Part shown: positions 25,193-33,466 of the stretch, piece by piece
Layout: every line of letters starts with the position of its first letter
How positions within the stretch are numbered: position 1 is the first letter of the stretch
Source of the DNA: Sphingomonas sp. AR_OL41
GTDB lineage: Bacteria > Pseudomonadota > Alphaproteobacteria > Sphingomonadales > Sphingomonadaceae
Length of the DNA stretch: 64,000 bases
Assembly (NCBI RefSeq): GCF_029911635.1
Contig: NZ_JARYTI010000010.1
Span: 1-64,000, forward strand
Direction: 5' to 3'
Notes under the pieces: model-generated
Told to the model about the DNA's origin: nothing
Database searches by the model: none
The model's input: only the letters and a program-made list of their open reading frames with translations
Program-made: the position numbers and the translations under genes

Positions 25193-25591
25193 AACGTCCT
25201 CCTAAAGTCCACGGCGACTTCACAAGCCAGCCCCGGTCGGCCGCTAGCTTAGCGTGTCAATTGAAGCTCACAATGTCCTAAATGGGCTAAATCAACCCGA
25301 TTGGAAAATAAGTCCAACCTGTTGCCCGACCGCGGGCGGGCGGCAGAAGCATATTTTGGGGCCCGAACCGCGGCCGCAACGGCGCAAAGGAAGAACCAGC
25401 CTCTTCGCCAAAGCCGGTCTGGCCGCCGAACACGGCGCACGAGCCTGTGCGTTTTTTCGCGCAGCGGCTGATTGGCAAGATGACGCCTCAAACACGAGAT
25501 TGGACGTTGACCGGTTGCGCCGCCGCCATATAGTCGGAGTTATTACCACGTCGCGACCCGCTCCGGCGAAGCTATATCGAAGGAGAGGTTG
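25193..25591. other. intergenic region with divergent promoters
   Basis: About 400 bases between the divergent secreted-protein and sugar-permease genes. It contains the operator-like pair at 25277-25304; the rest is GC-rich with no supported gene. A good ribosome binding site (AAGGAGAGG, 25580-25588) precedes the permease. Confidence 0.5.
25277..25304. promoter_or_regulatory. cluster A operator-like direct repeat
   Basis: CCTAAATGG at 25277-25285 and CCCGATTGG at 25296-25304 (followed by AAAAT) are 19 bases apart, in the same orientation as the sites at 22227 and 23736. It could serve the secreted-protein gene, the divergent permease, or both. Confidence 0.55.
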
Positions 25592-26902
25592 ATGCCGGTT
25601 TCCACGGCTTCCGAAGGCGCGACGATCACGCCCGGCGCGACGCAGCCGACGTCCTACACAGCGGCGCTGATGCTGCTCGCCAGCCTGTTCTTCATGTGGG
25701 GTTTCATTACCGTCATCAACGGCACGCTGCTGCCGCACCTACGCAGCGTGTTCGATCTGACATACACCCAAACGGCGCTGATCGAGTTCGTCTGGTTCAT
25801 CGCCTATTTCTTCGCATCGATCCCTTCGGCCAAGCTGATCGAGCGGATCGGCTATCAGAAGTCGCTCGTTACCGGGCTGCTGATCATGGCGGCGGGCGCG
25901 CTGGGCATGACGCTGGCGGCGAGTATCCCGTCCTATGGCGTCACGCTCGCGATGTTGTTCGTCATCGCCAGCGGCATCACGCTGCTGCAGGTCGCCGCCA
26001 ACCCCTATGTCGCGGTGGTCGGGCCGCCCGAGACCGCCTCCTCGCGGCTCAACCTGGTGCAGGCGCTGAACTCGGCGGGGACGATGCTTGCCCCCTCGTT
26101 CGGCGCCTATCTCATCCTCGGCCGCTCGGTCAGCGGGACCGTCAAGAGCGGGACGGTGCTCACACCGGCGCAGCGGCTGGCCGACGCCCATTCGGTGGTG
26201 CTGCCCTATGTCATCGTCGCGGTCATATTGGTGATCCTCGCGGTGGTGATCGCGCGCTTTCCGCTGCCGGCGATGGGCAGTGCGACCAGCCGCGTCGCCA
26301 AAGCCGAGCGCGGGAACCATTCGCTGTGGCGCCACCGTAACCTGATGTTCGGTATCCCGGCGATCGCCATCTACCTGATCGCCGAGATCGGCGTCGCCAG
26401 TCTGTTCGTCAATTTCGTATCGCAGCCCAACATCGCGGACCTGACGCACGAACAGGCCGGGAGATACCTGACCTTCCTGTGGGGCGGCATGATGGTCGGC
26501 CGCTTTGCCGGATCGGCGATCATGCAGAAGGTGCGCGCGGAGGCCGTTCTTGCCGCCTTTGCGATCGGCGCGTTCGTGGTGATGCTGGTGACGGTGTTCA
26601 GCAGCGGCCCGGCCGCGATGTGGTCGCTGATCCTTGTCGGGCTGTTCCACTCGATCATGTTCCCGACGATCTTCACGCTCGGCATCAAGGGGCTCGGTCC
26701 GCTGACCGAAGAGGGGTCGGGGCTGCTGATCATGGCGATCGCCGGCGGCGCCCTGTTCCTGTTGCAAGGCAGGCTGGCCGACATGTTCGGCCTGCAGAAC
26801 TCTTTCCTGCTGACCGCGGCGTGCGAGCTCTACATCCTGTTCTATGCCTTGTGGGGCGCCAAGGTGACCGCCCCGCTGGACGCGCCGCCGATCGATGGCT
26901 GA
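25592..26902 (+). CDS. FucP-type MFS sugar permease
   Basis: A 436-residue inner-membrane transporter with 12 predicted helices. The N-terminal stretch FFMWGFITVINGTLLPHL and the segment LLQVAANPYVAVVGP are typical of the fucose:H+ symporter (FucP) and glucose/galactose permease family. It probably imports a hexose or deoxyhexose. The ATG at 25592 has an excellent AAGGAGAGG upstream; an in-frame TTG one codon earlier is less likely. It is followed 48 bases later by an AraD1/GguC-like gene, so the pair may act on one sugar. No dehydrogenase or lactonase for that sugar is in the window. Confidence 0.85.
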   Translation: MPVSTASEGATITPGATQPTSYTAALMLLASLFFMWGFITVINGTLLPHLRSVFDLTYTQTALIEFVWFIAYFFASIPSAKLIERIGYQKSLVTGLLIMAAGALGMTLAASIPSYGVTLAMLFVIASGITLLQVAANPYVAVVGPPETASSRLNLVQALNSAGTMLAPSFGAYLILGRSVSGTVKSGTVLTPAQRLADAHSVVLPYVIVAVILVILAVVIARFPLPAMGSATSRVAKAERGNHSLWRHRNLMFGIPAIAIYLIAEIGVASLFVNFVSQPNIADLTHEQAGRYLTFLWGGMMVGRFAGSAIMQKVRAEAVLAAFAIGAFVVMLVTVFSSGPAAMWSLILVGLFHSIMFPTIFTLGIKGLGPLTEEGSGLLIMAIAGGALFLLQGRLADMFGLQNSFLLTAACELYILFYALWGAKVTAPLDAPPIDG

Positions 26903-26950
26903 GCGGTGCCGCCGAAAGCGCGCGCCCGGGCGCGTCGGAGAGACTTTCGC

Positions 26951-27943
26951 ATGACCCATGTCCGGCTGCTTCAGCACCGCGATGCGCAGGGCGTGCGACG
27001 TCTTATCCTGGCCGAAGACGATCGGGCGGCATTCCTGTCGGACCCGGGCACGACGCGCGAACTCGCTGCGCTGGCGATCGCCGAGCGCACCAGCCTCGCC
27101 GATGCCGCGCGACAACGCCTGACGGCGGAATCGGTCGACCTTGGCGCCGAGCTGGCAGCCGGCCGGCTATTGGCGGCGATCGACCATCCCGACAGCGCCC
27201 GGCTGATGCTGACGGGCACGGGGCTGACGCATCTCGGCTCGGCCGAGGGGCGCGACGCGATGCACAAGGCAGCGGCCGAAAACCGGCACACCGATTCGAT
27301 GCGCATCTTCCTCGAAGGCGTTGCCGGCGGGAAACCGGCCGAGGGCGAGACCGGCGCGCAACCCGAATGGTTCTACAAGGGCGACGGGCAATCGTTGGTA
27401 GGGCCCGAACAGCCGCTGGCGTCGCCCGATTTCGCACTCGATGGCGGCGAGGAGCCCGAACTCGCCGGCATCTATTTGATCGACGATGACGGGACGCCGT
27501 GGCGGCTCGGCTTTGCGCTCGCCAACGAGTTCAGCGACCATGTCACCGAACGTCACAACTATCTCTGGCTCGCGCATTCCAAGCTGCGGCAGGCGGCGCT
27601 CGGTGCCGAGTTGCTGCTGGGCGAGGCACCGGCCGACCTGCGCGGCGTCAGCCGCATCGAGCGCAACGGCGCGACCTTGTGGGAGAAGCCGTTTCTGACC
27701 GGCGACGCCAACATGTCGCACAGCCTGTGCAACCTCGAGGCGCATCATTTCAAATATGCCGGCTTTCGGCGCCCCGGCGACGTCCATGTCCACTTCTTCG
27801 GTACCGCGACTTTGTCCTTCGCCGATGATGTCCGCACGCAGGAGGGTGACCTGTTCGAGATCGCCGCCGCGCCCTTTGCCCTGCCGCTACGCAACCGGCT
27901 GACTCGGGCCGCACCCGCCGCGACGACGGTGCGCATGCTGTAG
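26951..27943 (+). CDS. AraD1/GguC-family protein (FAH-like 2-keto-3-deoxy sugar acid dehydratase)
   Basis: A 330-residue protein resembling the AraD1/GguC branch of the fumarylacetoacetate hydrolase superfamily, some members of which dehydrate 2-keto-3-deoxy-L-arabinonate in non-phosphorylative sugar degradation. Visible features are PEWFYKGDGQSLVGP, a probable acidic metal site in GGEEPELAGIY, FALANEFSDHVTE and HVHFFGTATLSF. The ATG at 26951 lies 48 bases after the permease stop. The rest of a Weimberg-type pathway is absent here, so the substrate (arabinose, fucose or similar) is uncertain. Confidence 0.75.
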   Translation: MTHVRLLQHRDAQGVRRLILAEDDRAAFLSDPGTTRELAALAIAERTSLADAARQRLTAESVDLGAELAAGRLLAAIDHPDSARLMLTGTGLTHLGSAEGRDAMHKAAAENRHTDSMRIFLEGVAGGKPAEGETGAQPEWFYKGDGQSLVGPEQPLASPDFALDGGEEPELAGIYLIDDDGTPWRLGFALANEFSDHVTERHNYLWLAHSKLRQAALGAELLLGEAPADLRGVSRIERNGATLWEKPFLTGDANMSHSLCNLEAHHFKYAGFRRPGDVHVHFFGTATLSFADDVRTQEGDLFEIAAAPFALPLRNRLTRAAPAATTVRML

Positions 27944-28100
27944 CGCCGCCGATCGCGCGCCTGTGCGGGACCTTCCCGTCGCAGAGGGCTTGGACGGCTT
28001 TCGGAACCGGTTGTTCGTTCATCTCAGCGCCCGATCGGGTTTGAAGTGTCGCGCCATGCCGTCGAGCCGCCAGTCATCGCCACGCGGCTAATGATCCACA

Positions 28101-29651
28101 TCAACGCGCCCAGCCCTCCGCCGCCGGCTGAAGGCTTTCAAGGAATCCGGCGGCGCTCGCGCGATAGGCATCGCGCTGCTCCGGCTGCATCCGGTCCCAA
28201 TTGGCGTACATCTGCACCATGCGCCGATTACGCCGGAAGCGTCGCTCATGGCGCGCGAGGAAATCCCAATAGAGCGCGTTGAACGGACATGCCTCGGGCC
28301 CGGTCTTCTGCTTCACATCGTATCGGCATCGCCCGCAATGGTCGGACATGCGATTGATATAGGCGCCGCCGCCGGCATAGGGCTTCGTCGCGAGCCTGCC
28401 GCCATCGGCATGCTGGCTCATGCCGATCACATTGGGCAATTCGACCCATTCATAGGCATCGGCATAGACGACGAGGAACCAGTCGGCGACCTGCTGCGGG
28501 CGCACGCCCGCGAGCATGGCGAAATTGCCCAACACCATCAGCCGCTGAATGTGATGCGCATAGCCATTGTCGCGCGTGTTGCGCACCGCCTCGGCCATGC
28601 ACAGCATGTCGGTCTCGCCGGTCCAGTAGAATTCCGGCAAGGGCCGCGTCGCCCCGAGCGCGTTGGCCTCGGCAACCTCGGGCATCTCCATCCAGTAATA
28701 GCCGCGGACATATTCGCGCCAGCCGATGATCTGGCGGATAAAGCCTTCCGCCGCGTTGAGCGGTACGTGACCCGCGGCATGGGCGTCGGCTGCGGCCTGC
28801 GCCACCTCGATCGGGGTTAGCAGGCCGAGGTTCAGGGCTGGGCTCAGCCAGCTATGGTAGAGCCAATCCTGACCGGTAACCATCGCATCCTGATAAGTGC
28901 CGAAATCGGGCAGCGCGGTGACGATGAAATGCTTCAGCGCCTGGCGCGCCTGCACGGCGGTGACCGGTAACGCGAAATGCTCCAGCCGCCCGAAATGCCC
29001 GGCGAAGCGCGCCGCGACCATCGCGAGCACGTCGTCGGTAAGGTCGTCGGGCGCGAACTGCATCGGCTCGGGATAGTTGAGCCCGCGCCTGGGCGGTGCC
29101 CGGTTTTCCTTGTCGAGATTCCATTGCCCGCCTTCGGGCTTGCCATCGGCGGTCATCAACAGCCCCGTCTTGCGACGCATCTCACGATAGAAGAACTCCA
29201 TCGTCAGATCGTTGCGCGCCTGTGCCCAGGTCTGGAATTCGAGGATGCCGCAGACGAAGCGATCGTCGGGCAGGACCTGGACCGGCAAGCCGAAGCGCCG
29301 CGACCAGCCGTCGATCATCGTCTTTACGCGCCATTCGCCGCATTCGACGATGCGGATCAGGGTCGGTCGATGCCGCCCGACCGCCCGCGCGATCTCTCCC
29401 GTGAAGCTGCCGCTGTTGGCGGGATCGTCGAGCCTGACATGGTCAACGCTCCATCCGGCGCAACGCAATTCCTCTGCGAAATGCCGCATGGCTGACAGGA
29501 TCAGCGCAATCTTGCGCTTGTGGTGGCGGACATAGGTCGTCTCCCCCGCCACCTCCATCAACAACACGACCGCGTCCGCCTTCGCGACACCGCGCAAAGA
29601 GGCAAGGCTGTGCGAGAGTTGGTCGCCCAGAACGGGGATAAGGATGGTCAT
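28101..29651 (-). CDS. iron-sulfur bacterial cryptochrome/photolyase (FeS-BCP, PhrB-like)
   Basis: A 516-residue protein of the deoxyribodipyrimidine photolyase-related family. The N-terminal Rossmann domain starts TILIPVLGDQLSHS. The C-terminal helical FAD domain contains FIRQIIGWREYVRGYYW, typical of the PhrB/CryB group. Four cysteines that hold a 4Fe-4S cluster are present: about C351 (DMLCMAEA), C439 and C442 (HCGRC), and C455 (EACPFN). Enzymes of this group repair (6-4) photoproducts using light, or act as light sensors. It stands alone, convergent with the AraD1-like gene, and is not obviously tied to the neighbouring sugar cluster. Confidence 0.9.
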   Translation of the reverse strand: MTILIPVLGDQLSHSLASLRGVAKADAVVLLMEVAGETTYVRHHKRKIALILSAMRHFAEELRCAGWSVDHVRLDDPANSGSFTGEIARAVGRHRPTLIRIVECGEWRVKTMIDGWSRRFGLPVQVLPDDRFVCGILEFQTWAQARNDLTMEFFYREMRRKTGLLMTADGKPEGGQWNLDKENRAPPRRGLNYPEPMQFAPDDLTDDVLAMVAARFAGHFGRLEHFALPVTAVQARQALKHFIVTALPDFGTYQDAMVTGQDWLYHSWLSPALNLGLLTPIEVAQAAADAHAAGHVPLNAAEGFIRQIIGWREYVRGYYWMEMPEVAEANALGATRPLPEFYWTGETDMLCMAEAVRNTRDNGYAHHIQRLMVLGNFAMLAGVRPQQVADWFLVVYADAYEWVELPNVIGMSQHADGGRLATKPYAGGGAYINRMSDHCGRCRYDVKQKTGPEACPFNALYWDFLARHERRFRRNRRMVQMYANWDRMQPEQRDAYRASAAGFLESLQPAAEGWAR

Positions 29652-29753
29652 AGGTAGGTTTCAACGTCCGGCGCGAGCTGCGGATGCGTCGCGCCCGATC
29701 ACTATCCTCGATCGAGCGCCCGCTCCAGTTCCGTCAGGCCTGCAGCACGGATT

Positions 29754-31544
29754 TCAGGGCGCGACCCACCACAATATCTCATAGGGTCGCAGCGTAACGG
29801 TACCCGTCGGCACGTCTCGCCCCGTCAGCAGATCCTTGCCTGGCCGATCCCACGTGGCCGGGCGGTCGACGGTTTGCGCAATCGATGCGAGATTGACGAG
29901 GCAGAGGAAGCCCCGGCCCTCATCACGAACAAAGGCCAGAACCGCGTCGTTCGATAGCGCGATCGGAGTTGCTCGACCTGTGACGTTCAGTTCGTTCAAC
30001 GCGCGTGCCGCATCCCCGAAGCGGCACATGCTCTCCAGCATCTTTCCCGCGGGTCCGAGCGACGCGCGGTGCCAATCCATGCTCGGGCGTTGCAGCCAGC
30101 GACCTTCGTCGCGCCGTGCCGGGTCCGACCTGTAATCCTGATCGTTACCGAGCGCGATCTCGTCGCCCATATAGATCATCGGCCAGCCATCGAGCGCGTG
30201 GATCGCGCCATAGAGCGCGGTCAGCCGCGCGAGCGCCAGGTCCTGATCGATATCGGATCGCCCGAGACCTACCAGCGCCGCCGCCATGCCGTTGGTCGAA
30301 GGCACGCCCCCCGCTGCGGTCTGGAATCGTCGACCGGCGGAAAAGCCTCCACCGTCGTAAAAGGATGACCAGCGCTGCAGGTCATCGACCGGGGCATAGT
30401 CGGCAAGCGCATTCCAGATGAGATCGTCGTGGCAGCGAACATAGTTCAACCACGCAGCATGATCCGGGCGCTGCGCCGCGGCGGTCAGCATGGTGCGGAC
30501 GATGCCGGCGTGCTGATCGGCAAGCCCTGCCCACAGGGCCGTCATCACGCCGTTATTATACGCCAGATCGCAGCCCTTCAGATCGTCGCCGAAGAACGGG
30601 ATGACGTGCGCCGGGCTTTCGATTGCCTCGGTAAGCAACACGACACTGGGTGCAGCGATATCGAGCGCGGCGCGGAAGGCCGCAACGATCGCATAAGCCT
30701 CGGGCTGGTTGCGGCACGTCGTGCCCTGGCGCTTCCAGAGGAACGGCGCGCTGTCGAGGCGGAAACCCTGCACCCCCTTATTGGCAAGGAACAGCAGCAC
30801 CTCGAGCATTTCGACAAAGACGTCGGGATTGGCGTAGTTGAGATCCCATTGGAACGGGTAGAAGGTCGTCCAGACCCAGCTGCCCATCGCCGCGTCATAG
30901 GTAAAGTTGCCCGGCGCCGTGTCGGGAAAGACCTCGATCAACGAAGCATCCCACGCATCGACCTCAGCCTGGCTGTCGACCACGTGATAATAAGCGCGAT
31001 ATTTCGGATCGCCCTGTCGCGCGCGCTCGGCCCAGTCATGCTCGCGCGCGGTGTGATTGCAGACGACATCGAGCATCAGCCCCATGCCGCGCGTGCGCAG
31101 CTCCGTCGCGAGCCGCTCCAGCCCGCCCATGTCGCCGAGCGCAGGCTCGACCGCGCGGTAATCGACCACGGCAAAGCCGCCATCGCTTTCGACCGGCCGC
31201 GCCGCGAGTAGCGGAAGCGGGTGCAGCCAGCGGATGCCGAAGTCCTGAAGATAGTCGAGCTTGCCGGTCACGCCGTCGAGCGTCCCCGCGAAGCGATCGA
31301 CATAGCAGGCATAGACCGTCTCGCCCGACCGCGCTGTCCAGTTCGGATCGGCGCGCCGCGCATGGTCGAGCGCCTTCAGCGCCGCGTCGCGCTGCGCGCT
31401 GGCCCGATCGAGCGATGCGCAGACCCGCGCAAACAGCGCCGGAGCGGCGTCGTGATAGATCCTTTCGAGGCTGGCCGCGAGGCGATGACGGGCGCGGTCG
31501 GATTCAAGGTTCATGGCCTCGGGGAAGTCCTCGATCATATTCAT
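29754..31544 (-). CDS. GH13 amylosucrase / sucrose hydrolase
   Basis: A protein of about 596 residues of glycoside hydrolase family 13, subfamily 4 type. The four GH13 regions are DVVCNHT, GFRLDSAPF (nucleophile Asp), LLTEAI (acid/base Glu) and NYVRCHDD. The last, with NGGV-like and STNGMAA-like text, is characteristic of amylosucrases and Xanthomonas-type sucrose hydrolases. It lacks an obvious signal peptide, so it probably splits imported sucrose, or transfers its glucose, in the cytoplasm. A LacI-type palindrome lies directly upstream at 31563-31576. The start is uncertain: ATG 31544 or ATG 31514 (MNLESD), neither with a strong ribosome binding site. Confidence 0.85.
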   Translation of the reverse strand: MNMIEDFPEAMNLESDRARHRLAASLERIYHDAAPALFARVCASLDRASAQRDAALKALDHARRADPNWTARSGETVYACYVDRFAGTLDGVTGKLDYLQDFGIRWLHPLPLLAARPVESDGGFAVVDYRAVEPALGDMGGLERLATELRTRGMGLMLDVVCNHTAREHDWAERARQGDPKYRAYYHVVDSQAEVDAWDASLIEVFPDTAPGNFTYDAAMGSWVWTTFYPFQWDLNYANPDVFVEMLEVLLFLANKGVQGFRLDSAPFLWKRQGTTCRNQPEAYAIVAAFRAALDIAAPSVVLLTEAIESPAHVIPFFGDDLKGCDLAYNNGVMTALWAGLADQHAGIVRTMLTAAAQRPDHAAWLNYVRCHDDLIWNALADYAPVDDLQRWSSFYDGGGFSAGRRFQTAAGGVPSTNGMAAALVGLGRSDIDQDLALARLTALYGAIHALDGWPMIYMGDEIALGNDQDYRSDPARRDEGRWLQRPSMDWHRASLGPAGKMLESMCRFGDAARALNELNVTGRATPIALSNDAVLAFVRDEGRGFLCLVNLASIAQTVDRPATWDRPGKDLLTGRDVPTGTVTLRPYEILWWVAP

Positions 31545-31562
31545 GGATGACGCAACCCGCGA

Positions 31563-31576
31563 TGCAATCGGTTGCA
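31563..31576. promoter_or_regulatory. LacI-family operator upstream of amylosucrase
   Basis: The palindrome TGCAATCGGTTGCA (one asymmetric central base) is identical to the site before the cluster B TonB receptor. Central CG and outer TGCAA/TTGCA are typical of LacI-family operators. Confidence 0.75.
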
Positions 31577-31647
31577 AGGAAACTCAAGCCTTGTCGCTGT
31601 CGGTCTCGTGTCGACCTTGCCCGCGCCGTTCTGCCGCGTACCAGACG

Positions 31648-33378
31648 TCAAGTCATCGACCCGCGCTCGGCATTGTCGATGTCGCGCTCGAGCCGCGGCC
31701 GATCATCGAAGATCATCGTCGGTGCCGTGGTGGCAGTCACCGCGCTCCACGCCGGAAGCCCGGGATGGCCGGGGTTGCCGGTCCGGGCGAAGGCCAGCAA
31801 CGCATCGCTCATCCGCCGGCTGAGCGCTGCCGCGCGCGCCCCGCCGCCTGTCATGCTCGCGCAGCGATCGGTGTTGGCGAACAGGAAGGGGATGTCGAGG
31901 CAATGAAAGGCGCGCGGACGCCCGTCGAGCACCGGCGTCTGCCAGGTAAACCAGTAGAGATAGGCCGGCGCACGGCTGTGCCGGGCCTTTGCCATCGCCT
32001 GATCGACAGCGCTCTGGCGGATCGGCGCAGTGGCGATGCGCGACCAGAGATCGAAAGGGGAGGCGCCGGGCGTGCGCTGGCGAAAGGCGGCGATCACGGC
32101 GCGCGCCCGACCGGGTACGAACGCCTCGACCCGCGCGACGAGTTCTTCCTCGCGCAGCGCTTCATATTCGGGATGATTGATCCCCGAGACGAACTCGTTG
32201 AGCGTCGTGCCGATGACCATCGGCACGTCGACCGAAAGGTCGGGCAGGTCGGCCCGCTCGGGCGACGCGATCACCGTCTGCCCATCGAGCACGGGCGCGA
32301 AACCAAGCGCGTCGCCGATGCGCCGCACGTCGAAGAACCGGCCGGGCGCGGGATTGGCGCGTGCCAGCACCGCCTCGCTCGCGCGGCGCAGATCGGCATA
32401 GGGCATTGCGTGGAGCCGATCGACATCGGCTGGCGCAACTCCAAGCTCGGCCAGCATCAGCTCGGACAATCGTCTCGCCCGAGCCGGGGTCGCGCATGGG
32501 GCAAAGGAACCGCTCATCACGACCGCGCGGTGGAACAACCCGCGCGCGGCGGGCATGCCCATCAGCGTGCTGACCTTGGCCCCGCCGCCGGACTGGCCGA
32601 ATAGCAGCACGCATGACGGATCGCCGCCGAACGCGGCGATATTGGCGCGAATCCATTGTAGCGCCGCGACGATGTCTAGCATGCCGACATTGCCCGACTG
32701 CGCGTAACGCGGCCCGCAGTGCGACAGGTCGAGAAAGCCGAGCAGGTTGAGCCGGTGATTCAGCGTGATCACCACGGCGTCGCCGCGCCGTGCGAGCGCA
32801 TGGCCGTCAAATGCTGGCAAATCATGTCCCGAGCCGGCGGCAAAGCCGCCACCGTGCAGCCATACGAGCACCGGGCGCCGCCGCCCGTCATTGATCCCGG
32901 GCGTCCAGAGATTGATGCGCAGGCAGTCTTCGCCCTCGACGCTGTCGTTCCACTGGAAGATGAACGCCTCTTCGTCGTTCAACCGGCCGGTTCCCTTGTC
33001 CTGCGGCGCGACCGGGCCATAGGCGCGCGCACTGCGCACGCCGCTCCATGGCTTGGGCGGCTGCGGCGGGCGGAAGCGATTGGCGGCGCCCGTGTCGGCG
33101 CCATAAGGGATGCCCTTGAAGACGAGGATGTCATCCTGGACATAGCCAGCGACGCGACCGGCGGTGGTGGTGGCAATGGCCGTGTCGGCGCCGGCCCTGA
33201 GCTCGCTTTGACGCTCGCCGGAACCCGCGCCTTCGCGATGGCGGCCGGCGCCGCGTGATGCGGTAGCCGGCGCCGCCGCCACCGAAGCGCCCACACCGGC
33301 GGCGACGGCGCCGCTTAGCAAGGTCCGCCGGTCCACGCCGTTACTTCCTGCGGCCGGAACGTCCGATCGTCGCGCCAC
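31648..33378 (-). CDS. type B carboxylesterase, exported
   Basis: A 576-residue carboxylesterase/lipase (COesterase family). The N-terminus has an Arg-Arg and hydrophobic stretch (DRRTLLSGAVAAG), suggesting Tat-dependent export. Motifs are EDCLRINLWTP, LHGGGFAAGSG (oxyanion hole), GQSGGGAKV with nucleophile Ser263, and RAFHCLDIPFLF with the catalytic His. It hydrolyses carboxylic esters in the periplasm. The start is a GTG at 33378. It follows the TonB receptor by 88 bases and is probably in the same LacI-controlled operon, fitting a role in removing acyl groups from the imported substrate. Confidence 0.85.
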   Translation of the reverse strand: MARRSDVPAAGSNGVDRRTLLSGAVAAGVGASVAAAPATASRGAGRHREGAGSGERQSELRAGADTAIATTTAGRVAGYVQDDILVFKGIPYGADTGAANRFRPPQPPKPWSGVRSARAYGPVAPQDKGTGRLNDEEAFIFQWNDSVEGEDCLRINLWTPGINDGRRRPVLVWLHGGGFAAGSGHDLPAFDGHALARRGDAVVITLNHRLNLLGFLDLSHCGPRYAQSGNVGMLDIVAALQWIRANIAAFGGDPSCVLLFGQSGGGAKVSTLMGMPAARGLFHRAVVMSGSFAPCATPARARRLSELMLAELGVAPADVDRLHAMPYADLRRASEAVLARANPAPGRFFDVRRIGDALGFAPVLDGQTVIASPERADLPDLSVDVPMVIGTTLNEFVSGINHPEYEALREEELVARVEAFVPGRARAVIAAFRQRTPGASPFDLWSRIATAPIRQSAVDQAMAKARHSRAPAYLYWFTWQTPVLDGRPRAFHCLDIPFLFANTDRCASMTGGGARAAALSRRMSDALLAFARTGNPGHPGLPAWSAVTATTAPTMIFDDRPRLERDIDNAERGSMT

Positions 33379-33466
33379 CAGCGTCTCCCTTGGCTATCCG
33401 TTCCGCACGCCTCGGCGCGAAGCGATGACGGTGCCCCGATGAGCTCGGCGCACCGGCATCCGTGCC

